Shown: piece after piece, positions 36,226 to 44,909 of the stretch
How the letters are laid out: each line of letters begins with the position of its first letter
Position numbering within the stretch: position 1 is the stretch's first letter
Assembly (NCBI GenBank): GCA_963772165.1
Contig: CAVYWA010000011.1
Location: forward strand, 124,001 to 188,000
DNA length: 64,000 nt
Source of the DNA: JAGVPT01 sp963772165
GTDB taxonomy: Bacteria; Bacteroidota; Ignavibacteria; UBA10030; UBA8401
Direction of reading: 5' to 3'
The notes under the pieces: generated by a model
Told to the model about the DNA's origin: nothing
Database searches by the model: none
The model's input: only the letters and a program-made list of their open reading frames with translations
Position numbers and translations under genes: made by a program

Positions 36226-36560
36226 CGGCACTGGCCAGCATTGAGTTTCGCACTTCGGTCCTTTCAAAATCTTCCTGCTTTGCAGAGTGAGGCAGTGTCA
36301 ACTTTGCCTTTTAGAATCCCTGGGTCTTTTCGTTGCAATTGGTAAGTGATTTTTCTACATTTTTCAAGAACAGAAAGAAGACACGAGGGATTTAAAAATT
36401 GACGAAATGGTGTAAGAGATACATTCTGCTCCCAACCTCCGATTGGAAACGTATGCCAATCTAAACTCTCCGTTCTAATTAGGCACTTCGCAGAAGATAT
36501 TGAGACAAAGAGGATCTCAAAAGCAATCCATTCGAACATCATCATTCACAAGGGGGATCC
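36226..36560. other. 335-bp region without a convincing gene
   Basis: AT-richer than the flanks. A 93-codon minus-strand frame (36264-36545) exists but has Cys/Trp-rich, non-protein-like composition and no ribosome binding site. AAGGGGGAT precedes the ORF6N gene and the region presumably includes its promoter. Confidence 0.5.
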
Positions 36561-37073
36561 ATGAAACATTTTCAATTGGTGCCGTTTAATCTTATTGAGC
36601 AACGAATCTTTTTGCTAAGAGGGCAAAGAGTGATGTTCGATAGAGACCTTGCGGAACTGTATGGCGTAGAAACAAAGCATCTCAACCGTCAGGTGAGGAG
36701 AAACCGAGAACGATTTCCGCGGGAGTTTATGTTTAAAGTGACAAAGAAGGAAAGAAATGAACTGGTGACAAATTGGCACCGGTTCGCATCGTTGAAGTAT
36801 TCAAACGTGCTGCCGTACGCATTCACCGAGCATGGAGTTGCGATGCTCTCGTCAGTGCTTCGTGGCGAGCGGGCAATCCACATCAACATCCTCATTATCA
36901 AAGTATTCGTTAAGCTGCGAGAGATTCTCACCAATCACAAAGAACTTGCACTGAGACTTAAAGAACTGGAAATGAGGATAGACAAGCACGATGACGCAAT
37001 CAGCGCCATCTTCGAAGCGATACGTCAGTTAATGGCTCCACCGGAAAAGCCGAAACGGCCGATTGGATTTTGA
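36561..37073 (+). CDS. ORF6N domain-containing protein
   Basis: 170-residue protein with an N-terminal ORF6N domain (about 10-95: IEQRIFLLRGQRVMFDRDLA, ELYGVETKHLNRQVRRN, RFPREFMF, YAFTEHGVAML), a DNA-binding module originally named from phage proteins. A coiled, charged C-terminal part (HKELALRLKELEMRIDKHD) ends KPKRPIGF. Such genes are frequent accessory genes in Bacteroidota, often in many copies; their role is not established. A decayed relative is at 4823-4948. It lies alone between the TRAP operon and radA. Confidence 0.9.
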   Translation: MKHFQLVPFNLIEQRIFLLRGQRVMFDRDLAELYGVETKHLNRQVRRNRERFPREFMFKVTKKERNELVTNWHRFASLKYSNVLPYAFTEHGVAMLSSVLRGERAIHINILIIKVFVKLREILTNHKELALRLKELEMRIDKHDDAISAIFEAIRQLMAPPEKPKRPIGF

Positions 37074-37198
37074 AACCGAGTTGAATCTGGAGCGAGTCCT
37101 TCTTTGACAGGCGCAAAACCTGAATTTTGATTTCTTTCTGTTTGATTTTTTCCCGATCTTCCATTGAATCTCCCCCTCTAAACTTCTATATTTGATCT

Positions 37199-38557
37199 AT
37201 GTCCAAAGTCATGACAAAATATGTTTGTCAGTCGTGCGGCTACATGTCTCCGCGCTGGACGGGGAAATGCCCGAACTGCAATGAATGGAATACGTTCGTC
37301 GAGGAAGCTCCGACGCCTGCAAAGATTGCACGCAAATCGGGAGGTGTTGCGTCGAAAATCGAGCCTGTCGCATTGAACAGCGTCAACGGTTTTGAGGATG
37401 TCCGTTTTAAAACCGGCATCGTTGAGTTTGACCGGGTTCTAGGAGGAGGACTGGTTTCCGGTTCCGTCGTCCTGCTCGGCGGCGACCCCGGCATCGGCAA
37501 GTCGACATTGATGATGCAGGTTGCACTCAAGCTTCGCGATAAAGTTATTCTGTATGTCACAGGGGAAGAATCGTTGAAGCAGATAAAACTGCGGGCGGAA
37601 CGGCTGGGAACCGAATCGAATTCCGTTCTCCTTCTTCCCGAAACAAATTTGGAATTGATCGCCGACGTTATCGAACGGGGCAATCCGGATATTATTATCG
37701 TCGATTCGATCCAAACAATGTTTCGCCCGGACCTGGAAAGTGCACCCGGAAGCGTCGGACAGGTGCGAGAGGCGACTGCGTTGCTCACCCGCATTGCGAA
37801 GTCGAAAAGCATCCCGCTGGTTCTGATCGGCCACGTGACAAAGGAAGGGCTGCTTGCAGGGCCGCGCGTCATAGAGCACATGGTTGATACCGTGCTGCAA
37901 TTTGAAGGCGAACGGCATTATTCGTACCGCATACTTCGTGCAACAAAAAACAGGTTTGGTTCGACTAACGAGATCGGGATCTTCGAAATGCACGATGACG
38001 GGATGCACGAAGTAAAAAATCCTTCCGAAGTGTTCCTTTCAGAACGGACGTACGGCGCATCCGGTGCAACGATCGTCGCGACGCTGGAAGGAACCAGGCC
38101 GATATTGATAGAAGTGCAAGCATTAGTCAGTTCGACAAGCTACGGCCTTCCGCAGCGGACGGCGACCGGTTTCGACCTCCGCCGCCTGCAAATGCTGCTG
38201 GCCGTCCTTGAAAAAAGAGTCGGCCTCAATCTCGGTACGCACGATATTTTCGTCAACGTTGCAGGGGGAATTCGAATTGATGAGCCCGCCGCCGACCTTG
38301 GCATCGCATCCTCTATCGTTTCTTCGCTCCGCGATGTTCCTGTGGACTCACAAGCGGTTGCTATCGGTGAAATCGGGCTGGGAGGAGAAATCAGGACGAT
38401 CGCTCACAGCGAGAAGCGTGTGCAGGAAGCGGCGAAACTCGGGTTCAAGAAAATTGTCGTTCCCAAAAACAACCTCAAAAATCTGAAGAACGCGAACGGA
38501 ATTTCCATCGTCGGTGTGGAAACGATAACCCAAGCGATAAAGGAACTAATAAATTAG
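37199..38557 (+). CDS. radA: DNA repair protein RadA
   Basis: RecA-related DnaB-like helicase that extends recombination D-loops. The N-terminal zinc finger has C10, C13, C24 and C27. The RecA-like core has Walker A GGDPGIGKST (residues 94-103), the RadA motif KNRFGSTNEIG near 260, and a C-terminal Lon-protease-like domain (RRLQMLLAVLEKR, GGIRIDEPAADLGIASSIVSS). At 452 residues it is full length. The ATG at 37199 leads directly into the zinc finger. A palindromic AT-rich repeat follows the stop. Confidence 0.96.
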   Translation: MSKVMTKYVCQSCGYMSPRWTGKCPNCNEWNTFVEEAPTPAKIARKSGGVASKIEPVALNSVNGFEDVRFKTGIVEFDRVLGGGLVSGSVVLLGGDPGIGKSTLMMQVALKLRDKVILYVTGEESLKQIKLRAERLGTESNSVLLLPETNLELIADVIERGNPDIIIVDSIQTMFRPDLESAPGSVGQVREATALLTRIAKSKSIPLVLIGHVTKEGLLAGPRVIEHMVDTVLQFEGERHYSYRILRATKNRFGSTNEIGIFEMHDDGMHEVKNPSEVFLSERTYGASGATIVATLEGTRPILIEVQALVSSTSYGLPQRTATGFDLRRLQMLLAVLEKRVGLNLGTHDIFVNVAGGIRIDEPAADLGIASSIVSSLRDVPVDSQAVAIGEIGLGGEIRTIAHSEKRVQEAAKLGFKKIVVPKNNLKNLKNANGISIVGVETITQAIKELIN

Positions 38558-38653
38558 GAATTTTGAATTAGGCATTATGAATGATTTTTTTCACCTCAAT
38601 TCCATAATCTTTAATTCCTAATTCCTAATTCCTAATTCAAAATTCATAATTCT
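38552..38653. repeat. AT-rich palindromic intergenic repeat after radA
   Basis: Left arm (38552-38584) with AATTAGGAATTTTGAATTAGG and right arm (38611-38653) built of three tandem TAATTCC units followed by AATTCAAAATTCATAATTC; the arms are imperfect reverse complements. Similar short AT-rich palindromes occupy the next two gaps (39132-39215 and 39826-39903), with shared TAGAAGTT(T)AAAAT and TAATTCCTAATTC words. Confidence 0.6.
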
Positions 38654-38660
38654 CATCGTT

Positions 38661-39131
38661 ATGGCGAGCAAAGCTTTTATGCAGGAAGCGATCGCGCTTT
38701 CGAGGAAAAACATCCGCGAAGGCAAGGGAGGTCCGTTTGCAGCGGTGGTGGTAAAAAAAGAGAACGTTATCGCGCGTGGGACTAACCTTGTGACCTCGAC
38801 TAACGACCCGACGGCACATGCTGAAGTTGTTGCAATCCGGGAAGCATGCCGCACTCTCGGAACATTTCAATTGACCGGTTGCGACCTGTACACATCGTGC
38901 GAGCCGTGTCCGATGTGTCTCGGCGCAATCTATTGGGCGCGTCCCGACCGGGTATTCTACGCCAACACCCACATCGATGCTGCGGGGATTGGGTTTGACG
39001 ATTTTTTTATTTATAAGGAAATTGCCCTTCCGATTTCCGGCCGAAAAATTCCGATGATTCAGATGATGCGGGATGAAGCGTTCATCGCTTTTGAGGAATG
39101 GCAAAAGTCGCTGGATAAAATTCACTATTGA
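38661..39131 (+). CDS. guaD: Guanine deaminase-like nucleoside/nucleobase deaminase
   Basis: Cytidine-deaminase-fold zinc enzyme of 156 residues. Zinc ligands are H53 of HAE and C83 and C86 of EPCPMC; the proton shuttle is E55. The whole chain is close to Bacillus-type GuaD: GGPFAAVVVK, NDPTAHAEVVAIREAC, LYTSCEPCPMCLGAIYWARP and GFDDFFIYKEI. This favours guanine to xanthine deamination over tRNA adenosine deamination (TadA). It is flanked by palindromic repeats. Confidence 0.85.
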   Translation: MASKAFMQEAIALSRKNIREGKGGPFAAVVVKKENVIARGTNLVTSTNDPTAHAEVVAIREACRTLGTFQLTGCDLYTSCEPCPMCLGAIYWARPDRVFYANTHIDAAGIGFDDFFIYKEIALPISGRKIPMIQMMRDEAFIAFEEWQKSLDKIHY

Positions 39132-39215
39132 AATTAGAAGTTTAAAATTAAAAGTGGAAAGGTTTATGCATTGAGTGTACTTTTGATCTTTCACTTTACA
39201 CTTTAACTTTGCACT
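39132..39215. repeat. AT-rich imperfect palindrome between guaD and rdgB
   Basis: Purine-rich GAAATTAGAAGTTTAAAATT-type arm faces a pyrimidine-rich CTTTCACTTTACACTTTAAC-type arm across the gap. It is one of three similar gaps in 38.5-39.9 kb. Confidence 0.45.
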
Positions 39216-39227
39216 AAAGAAACCAAA

Positions 39228-39824
39228 ATGCAAATTCTCATCGCCACACATAACCGACATAAAGTCGAGGAAATGTCGAGCCTGCTTGCCTCTCACCAAT
39301 TTACAGTAAAAAGCTTGGTCGACTTTCCCGACCTTCCAAAAACAATTGAAGACCAGCCGACGCTCGAAGGAAATGCTCTGAAGAAAGCACGCGAAGCGTT
39401 TAAGGCCACCGGCCTGCTTTCGCTTGCCGATGACACGGGATTAGAGTGTTATTACCTTGAATTGAAACCGGGCGTTGTTTCCGCCCGCTATTCCGGTGAG
39501 GACGCAACGTATGCCGGTAACAACATAAAGCTTTTAAATGCCTTAAAGGGAGTTCCTCCCCGGCGCCGCAATGCGCGCTTTCGAACCGTTGTGGCAATCG
39601 TTGGAAAAAATATTCAGAAAGTTGTAGAAGGGAGGGTTGAGGGTGCCATCGCGGAATCACCGCGGGGGGATGGCGGATTTGGTTATGATCCGCTTTTCAT
39701 CCCGAACGGCTTAAAGAAGACGTACGCAGAGATGACGATGGAAGAAAAAAACAAGATCAGCCACCGCGCAATGGCTGTCATGAATGCAATAGAGGTGCTG
39801 AAATCAATGGAAACTAGAAGTTAA
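39228..39824 (+). CDS. rdgB: XTP/dITP diphosphatase (Ham1/RdgB)
   Basis: House-cleaning NTPase that hydrolyses ITP, dITP and XTP to monophosphates, keeping deaminated purines out of DNA and RNA. Motifs are ATHNRHKVEE at the N-terminus, LADDTGLECYYL (catalytic acidic residues near 68), GEDATYAGNN, GDGGFGYDPLFIP and ISHRAMAV. At 198 residues it is normal. It follows the guaD-like gene, a pairing that fits purine-nucleobase clean-up. The downstream gap (39825-39896) has the third AT-rich palindrome, with TAATTCCTAATTCC. Confidence 0.94.
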   Translation: MQILIATHNRHKVEEMSSLLASHQFTVKSLVDFPDLPKTIEDQPTLEGNALKKAREAFKATGLLSLADDTGLECYYLELKPGVVSARYSGEDATYAGNNIKLLNALKGVPPRRRNARFRTVVAIVGKNIQKVVEGRVEGAIAESPRGDGGFGYDPLFIPNGLKKTYAEMTMEEKNKISHRAMAVMNAIEVLKSMETRS

Positions 39825-39896
39825 AATCGCTGTTCATGACCCTCAGCTGAATTTTTTGACCTTTCACTTAAATTTTTAATTCCTAATTCCTAATTC

Positions 39897-40370
39897 TTAA
39901 TTATCCCTCTTCTCCACCAACTTGTCCCGTTCCCGTTCTGTCCAATCCGTAAGAGAATCCCTGTCAGCAGCGGTTAGCCTCGCGTCGGCATGGATGTAAA
40001 GATATTTCTGAATCGGCATATCACCTTTCGATACCTCCTCATAGATTTGCCCCAGCTTCAGTACGCGTTTGCTCTTCGGGTATTTTTCCCATTCGGAAAA
40101 ATTGAGATGGCGGCGCCCTTTTACGACATCGTCGGCCACAAGCCAGGAAACAGGGGCAATGTAGCTGTACCACGGCCAGCGGGTTTCGTTCGAGTGGCAG
40201 TCAAAACATGCTGTCGTGAGCAATCCGGAAACCGGCGGTGTGAACTCGGAGTGTGCTGCGATCGTCATCGATTGGTCGACGGGGGGATCTGACCGGTCGG
40301 GCTGGCCGAATTGGATGAGAATAAAAACTGCCGCCGCAATTGTCCCGATCCAGCGAAGTATCTTCTTCAA
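39897..40370 (-). CDS. Haem-binding domain protein with one CXXCH
   Basis: 157-residue exported or membrane-anchored protein (N-terminal helix KILRWIGTIAAAVFILIQF). It contains the haem-binding domain signature ACFDCHSNETRWPWYSYIAP, then SWLVADDVVKGRRHLNFSEW and GDMPIQKYLYIH, typical of the Haem_bd family, where the CXXCH at about 55-59 attaches one haem c. It is probably periplasmic, on the outer face of the inner membrane. Function in this family is unsettled; small electron carrier or sensor is plausible. Confidence 0.88.
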   Translation of the reverse strand: MKKILRWIGTIAAAVFILIQFGQPDRSDPPVDQSMTIAAHSEFTPPVSGLLTTACFDCHSNETRWPWYSYIAPVSWLVADDVVKGRRHLNFSEWEKYPKSKRVLKLGQIYEEVSKGDMPIQKYLYIHADARLTAADRDSLTDWTERERDKLVEKRDN

Positions 40371-40402
40371 CGTTCTTTCTCCCTTCAGTTTCTCGTAAGG
40401 AT

Positions 40403-40825
40403 TTATTTTTGGAATATCTCAAACTGCCGTCTGAATTCTTCCGGAAAAGCCACCGGTCTGCCGCTGTCCATTCTCACGAAGACTCCAATCTGCTCCGACG
40501 CTGCCACAACATTTCCATGAACAGTAAATTCCGCTGAAAGAGTCCCTTTAACATTTCCCATTTCGCTTGCCCACATCGTGCCGGTTACCGCATCGAACAA
40601 TTTCACGGGTCTTTTGTATTCGATCGCCGTTCGCATCACTACCGGTGCAATTCCTCGTTCCATCAATGCATGAAGAGGAAGATATGTGTCGAGCACCTTC
40701 ATTCGCAGGTCCTCGAGCCAGCGGATATAGACGATGTTGCTGACATGTCCTGCAAAATCTATATCATAGGTCTTGGGTTGAAACGACAATTCAACACGAA
40801 GAGGTTTTCGGTCATCGACGGTCAT
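40403..40825 (-). CDS. Hotdog-fold acyl-CoA thioesterase
   Basis: 140-residue 4HBT-type thioesterase. The segment YDIDFAGHVSNIVYIRWLED contains the catalytic Asp of the family (as in YbgC/4-hydroxybenzoyl-CoA thioesterase). The substrate is not predictable. The start overlaps the 3' end of the upstream macro-domain gene by 14 nt, so the two are probably cotranscribed. Confidence 0.85.
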   Translation of the reverse strand: MTVDDRKPLRVELSFQPKTYDIDFAGHVSNIVYIRWLEDLRMKVLDTYLPLHALMERGIAPVVMRTAIEYKRPVKLFDAVTGTMWASEMGNVKGTLSAEFTVHGNVVAASEQIGVFVRMDSGRPVAFPEEFRRQFEIFQK

Positions 40826-41360
40826 CGGCCAATTCCTTCAGAGAGTCGGAGTATATTTGGAAGTCATTGTGAGAGAAGCAAACGATGAAAATTCTTGTTG
40901 GAAAATTGGCAGTAGAAAGATACGACGCAACGGTTTTTAAAGCAATTCGCGACGCGCGTTCAATCGGAAATCCATAAACCCCGGTGCTGATTGAAGGAAA
41001 AGCAATTGTCTCTATGCGATGTTTTTCCGCAAGGACAAGACTGTTTGTGTAACACTTGGCGAGCAATTCGTCCTCTCGGCTGCTTCCGCCGCGCCAGACG
41101 GGGCCAACGGTGTGAATGACCCATCGTGCCGGAAGATTATACCCTTTCGTGATTTTCGCTTCGCCTGTTTCGCATCCGTTCAACGTCCGGCATTCTTCGA
41201 GGAGCTTCGGTCCGGCTGCCCGATGAATTGCGCCGTCGACGCCGCCCCCGCCGAGAAGCGAAGTGTTTGCGGCGTTCACGATAGCATCGACCTTTTGTTC
41301 GGTGATGTCCCCTTCGATGATAGAAATTCGTGATTGCATGAAAATTAAGTTGTTGTTCAT
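40812..41360 (-). CDS. Macro-domain protein (O-acetyl-ADP-ribose deacetylase type)
   Basis: 182-residue stand-alone macro domain that binds ADP-ribose and probably hydrolyses O-acetyl-ADP-ribose or mono-ADP-ribosyl esters, like YmdB. Evidence: GDITEQKVDAIVNAANTSLLGGGGVDGAIH (binding loop 1), GEAKITKGYNLPARWVIHTVGP and FPSISTGVYGFPIERA (loop 2). ATG at 41360 is chosen because GGAAA precedes it; a second in-frame ATG (41339) lies just before RISIIEGD. The upstream part of the open frame (to 41681) has a repetitive, non-protein-like composition and is not coding. Confidence 0.9.
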   Translation of the reverse strand: MNNNLIFMQSRISIIEGDITEQKVDAIVNAANTSLLGGGGVDGAIHRAAGPKLLEECRTLNGCETGEAKITKGYNLPARWVIHTVGPVWRGGSSREDELLAKCYTNSLVLAEKHRIETIAFPSISTGVYGFPIERASRIALKTVASYLSTANFPTRIFIVCFSHNDFQIYSDSLKELADDRR

Positions 41361-41475
41361 TTTATCTTGTTTCCAACGATCAGTTGGGAAGGTGGAAAAG
41401 AGGAGAGCAGCAGGGGCAGCTTGACGTTTCCGACCCCACCCTTTCCCTCTCCTGTGAGGGGAGGGAAAACAGCTC

Positions 41476-41805
41476 TTACCATTTTTTGAAAACGAAAAAT
41501 GCTGCCGCGATGAGCAGGAGAAAACCGACAACGTAGTTCCATCGTAATTCTTCTTTAAGATACACAACGGAGAAGACGCTAAAGACCACAAGCGTAATAA
41601 CTTCCTGGATTGTTTTAAGCTGCGCGCCTGAAAATTCGTAGGAACCGATCCTGTTCGCAGGCACCTGGAAACAATACTCAAAGAAAGCGATCAGCCAGCT
41701 GACAAGAACCACCTTCCATAACGAAACATCTCTGAATTTCAAATGCCCGTACCAGGCAAAGGTCATAAAAATATTGGAGATAGTCAGCAGTCCGACTGTT
41801 TTCAT
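41476..41805 (-). CDS. DMT-family protein (DUF486)
   Basis: 109-residue integral membrane protein of the DUF486 group, related to small multidrug-resistance/DMT transporters, with four hydrophobic helices. Typical segments are LTISNIFMTFAWYGHLKF, LVSWLIAFFEYCFQVPANRIG and QLKTIQEVITLVVFSVFSVVYL. The function is unknown. A GC-rich inverted repeat (around 41430-41470, CCCTTTCCCTCTCC / GGGGAGGG) lies after the stop and may end the transcript. Confidence 0.88.
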   Translation of the reverse strand: MKTVGLLTISNIFMTFAWYGHLKFRDVSLWKVVLVSWLIAFFEYCFQVPANRIGSYEFSGAQLKTIQEVITLVVFSVFSVVYLKEELRWNYVVGFLLLIAAAFFVFKKW

Positions 41806-42009
41806 TGCACTCCTCGATTGTCATTGAATCTTTCCAAAGGTATCAAGGCCTTTGAATTGATAAGATAATTAGAGTAAAGAATGTTTCCAATACCACCGAA
41901 ACTTTTTCTTCGCCTCGTGGACCTTGTTTCTTTTCTCTTGGCATCCGTTGACTCTCCTTCGCTATTTTCGTATTTTTAATCTACAACACAAAAAGGAAGT
42001 TCTCCATCA

Positions 42010-43173
42010 ATGGTCGTTAAGCTTGCACTCGAGAACGGAACAGTCTTTACCGGAGAAAATTTTGGCGCAGAGGGAGAAGTTACCGGTGAAGTCGTTTTTA
42101 ATACCAGCATCACGGGCTACCAGGAAATTCTCACCGACCCGTCGTACGCCGGACAGATTGTCACGATGACGTATCCGCTTATCGGAAATTACGGCGTCAA
42201 CCTTGCCGACGTTGAATCGGTCAAGCCGCAGGTTGCGGGCTTTATCGTGCGCGAGTATTTTGATTTCTACAGCAACTGGCGTGCGACTTCGAGCCTCGGC
42301 GATTGGCTGAAGAAAAATAATATCATTGCCATCCAGGGCATCGATACCCGGATGTTGACGAAGATGATCCGCACGCTCGGTGCGCTGCGCGGTGTTCTCT
42401 CCACGAAGGATTTGGACGACGCGAGCCTGGTCAAAAAAGCGAAAGCGTCGCCGGATATGAACGGGCTGGACCTGGCGAAAAACGTGACGTGCAGTTCGCC
42501 CTACACATGGGATGAAATCGACCGAACAATTTTTGCTCTTGCTCCGGAAAGCCCGCAGGGTAATCGTGACGGAGAAGGTTACAAAGTCGTGGTCTACGAT
42601 TACGGTGTGAAACAAAATATCCTCCGACGCTTAACACGGTACGGCTGCAGCTTGACGGTGGTTCCGGCTTCTTATTCTGCCGAACAGGTGCTCGCAATGA
42701 ACCCGGACGGAATCTTTCTCTCCAACGGTCCCGGCGATCCCGATGCGGTAAAGTACGCGATACTGAATTTGAAGAAATTAATCGGTGTGAAGCCGATGTT
42801 CGGGATTTGTCTCGGTCATCAGCTGCTTGCCCTGGCACTGGGGGGAAAAACGTACAAGCTGAAATTCGGCCACCGCGGAGCCAACCATCCCGTGAAAAAC
42901 CTCCAGTCGAATGAAATCGAGATCACATCACAAAACCACGGCTTTGCTGTCGATTGGAAGACCATGGATGAGTCGAAGGTCGAGCTGACTCACATCAATC
43001 TTAACGACAATACTGTCGAAGGGTTTCAACACAAACACCTGCCCGTCTTTTGCGTTCAGTACCACCCCGAAGCATCCCCCGGCCCGCACGACAGCGATTA
43101 CCTCTTTGCAAAGTTCATCGCACTGATGGACAAAACGAAGGCCAAAGCCGAAAAGCAAAAAGCCGCTGTTTAA
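42010..43173 (+). CDS. carA: Carbamoyl-phosphate synthase small subunit
   Basis: Glutaminase subunit supplying ammonia for carbamoyl phosphate (pyrimidine and arginine synthesis). The N-terminal CPSase domain (GEVVFNTSITGYQEILTDPS, GIDTRMLTK) is followed by a class I glutamine amidotransferase domain with catalytic Cys267 (FGICLGHQLL), His352 and Glu354 (HPEASPGPHD). Full length at 387 residues. carB is not adjacent, which is unusual but common in this phylum. The 204 bp upstream show no other gene. Confidence 0.96.
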   Translation: MVVKLALENGTVFTGENFGAEGEVTGEVVFNTSITGYQEILTDPSYAGQIVTMTYPLIGNYGVNLADVESVKPQVAGFIVREYFDFYSNWRATSSLGDWLKKNNIIAIQGIDTRMLTKMIRTLGALRGVLSTKDLDDASLVKKAKASPDMNGLDLAKNVTCSSPYTWDEIDRTIFALAPESPQGNRDGEGYKVVVYDYGVKQNILRRLTRYGCSLTVVPASYSAEQVLAMNPDGIFLSNGPGDPDAVKYAILNLKKLIGVKPMFGICLGHQLLALALGGKTYKLKFGHRGANHPVKNLQSNEIEITSQNHGFAVDWKTMDESKVELTHINLNDNTVEGFQHKHLPVFCVQYHPEASPGPHDSDYLFAKFIALMDKTKAKAEKQKAAV

Positions 43174-43331
43174 AAAAAATAATCGGATTACATCAACTGC
43201 CGGAATACGAGATTTCCTCGCCGTTCGACGATGCCATCATGGTCGGGCAATTTCCATTGTAATATCTTTTTTCAACCTCTGCTGCAATCGCGTGAGGTCC
43301 GAATTTCTCAAAAACAAACCAGGAGGCTTTT

Positions 43332-44072
43332 GTGGATTTAAGTTCAAACACAGTTCTTATTACTGGCGGGGCTTCGGGGATTGGGTTTGCTCTTGCTGAA
43401 AGATTTCTCGCCGCAGGGAGCGATGTGATCGTTTGCGGGCGCCGCGAAGAAAAACTTCGTGAGGCACAGGAACGATACCCAAAGCTTCACATTCTCGTCG
43501 CTGATGTTTCCCGTTCGCCGGAGCGGGTTTCCCTGTTCGAACGGGCAACGCATGAATTTCCTAAGCTTAATGTTCTGGTCAACAATGCGGGAATTCAACG
43601 GCGGTTTCAAATTGTACAGAATCCGGAATGGGAAAAGATCGACGAAGAACTCGCGATCAATCTTGATGCACCGCTCCATTTGTCGGCGCTCTTTATTCCC
43701 CATCTTCTTAAACAAGAACGCCCCGCAATCCTCAATATCACATCCGGACTGGCGTTTGCGCCCATGGCAATGGCTCCGGTGTACTGCGCAACGAAAGCTG
43801 CTCTGCGTTCATTTACGCTTTCTCTCCGGCACCAACTTTCTGCAACGCCAATCGCGGTCATTGAAGTTATTCCACCGGCGGTGAACACCGACCTTGGCGG
43901 AAAGGGGCTCCATACAACGGCCACTCCTTTGAATGAATTCGCCGATGCCGTTGCGGACCAATTGAAGAAGGGGAGCCTGGAGATCGCCTACGGTTTTGCC
44001 GCTAATGCGAGCCGTGCGTCGCGCGAAGAATTGGACGAGATGTTTAAGAGGATGAATCAAGTGCGGCAGTGA
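43332..44072 (+). CDS. Short-chain dehydrogenase/reductase (DltE-like)
   Basis: 246-residue classical SDR. Cofactor loop TGGASGIGFA (about residues 11-20), NNAGIQRRF, catalytic Ser in ITSGLAF and YxxxK as YCATKAAL. GRREEKLREA suggests NADP preference. The arrangement is like the DltE/'short-chain oxidoreductase' group, with unknown substrate. The start is GTG, backed by AGGAGG 6 nt upstream. It is unrelated by sequence detail to the other SDR at 58487. Confidence 0.88.
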   Translation: MDLSSNTVLITGGASGIGFALAERFLAAGSDVIVCGRREEKLREAQERYPKLHILVADVSRSPERVSLFERATHEFPKLNVLVNNAGIQRRFQIVQNPEWEKIDEELAINLDAPLHLSALFIPHLLKQERPAILNITSGLAFAPMAMAPVYCATKAALRSFTLSLRHQLSATPIAVIEVIPPAVNTDLGGKGLHTTATPLNEFADAVADQLKKGSLEIAYGFAANASRASREELDEMFKRMNQVRQ

Positions 44073-44416
44073 TTCGGGTCAATTGAAGAACTTAATTTTG
44101 CATCATATTCTCTGTCGTGAGAAAACAGAACGTGTTCAATTCGAAAGCTATACATTTTATAGGATACTTTGTTGATTGAGTCGTTCTTCTTTTTCTGATG
44201 CCAGAGAAAGAAGCAAAGAGAACTTCTCGGAATCGGAATCCGCGCGTTACGATTTCGAGGGATTTCTCCCGCTCCAAAAACTAAAAAAGGCGGGATGCCG
44301 TAAAGCGGCATTTGGTTACTTTCTTTCTCGGAAAGAAAGTAACAACGCCTAGATAGTTAGCTAAGCGGCATTTGCTCAATCAGTGCAGGTCTATCTTAAA
44401 AACGATCACTCTTCTC
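44073..44416. repeat. Intergenic region with hairpins and GCGGCATTT direct repeats
   Basis: 344 bp without a convincing gene. It holds a perfect 13-bp stem-loop at 44315-44343 (GTTACTTTCTTTC, loop TCG), a smaller ATGCCG/CGGCAT stem at 44295-44310, and AAGCGGCATTT twice (44303-44313, 44363-44373). The combination resembles a repetitive, multi-copy intergenic element of Bacteroidota; no transposase is present. Confidence 0.5.
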
Positions 44417-44896
44417 TCATTTCTTCTCCCCAAAAATCTTCAGCCACTCATCAATCTGCCCCTTCGATAAAGCGACGGAATCTTTTTCTTCTCCTTTATC
44501 CGGTTCATCGAAAAGGAGATTGCTGAAATATTTCGACGTGTATGTGCTGCAGGCGCAAGCTTTTGCATAGTCCAGGATTTCCCTGTCGGAAGAAATAATG
44601 ACGAGGAGCGATCGATTTTTTGACGCATCGATCATCAATTTGATTTTTGCATCGGCTGAAAGAGGAGATGAGAAGATGATGTGAAGCGGGGAATGCGACT
44701 GAGAAGGGTGAGGCTCCTGCGGTTTTGCACCGTCGAAGACAATCGTGCATCGAAATTTCCTTCTGAAGGTCAACCGGGAAACGAGAAACACAAACTGCTC
44801 GCGCGCCTGGAACCCGTCGTGTGCCAAGAGCTTCTTGAGCGTTGGGATGGCGTGGATCACGTTGTAGCCGTCGACGATATAGTGGGGAAGCATCAC
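44417..44896 (-). CDS. NYN-domain ribonuclease-like protein (YacP family)
   Basis: 159-residue protein with the NYN/YacP-type nuclease start (HYIVDGYNVIHAIP) and acidic residues in IVFDGAKP and ISSDREILDYA. YacP homologues (Rae1-type) cleave mRNA on the ribosome in Bacillus. The Cys-containing KACACSTYTSKYFSN segment is family-like. The gene precedes, on the same strand, nothing related; it ends next to the KirBac-like gene on the left. Function by analogy only. Confidence 0.8.
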   Translation of the reverse strand: MMLPHYIVDGYNVIHAIPTLKKLLAHDGFQAREQFVFLVSRLTFRRKFRCTIVFDGAKPQEPHPSQSHSPLHIIFSSPLSADAKIKLMIDASKNRSLLVIISSDREILDYAKACACSTYTSKYFSNLLFDEPDKGEEKDSVALSKGQIDEWLKIFGEKK

Positions 44897-44909
44897 TGCC
44901 TTCGAAAAT

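Noticed and set aside
36264..36545. 93-codon minus-strand frame upstream of the ORF6N gene
   Set aside because: No ribosome binding site and improbable composition; more likely regulatory DNA.
41361..41681. N-terminal extension of the macro-domain frame
   Set aside because: Its Ser/Arg-rich text is not family-like, it overlaps the DUF486 gene on the same strand, and a better ATG with GGAAA is at 41360.
44057..44311. Minus-strand frame in the repeat-bearing gap
   Set aside because: It begins in a palindrome and has no protein-like features; part of a repetitive element.
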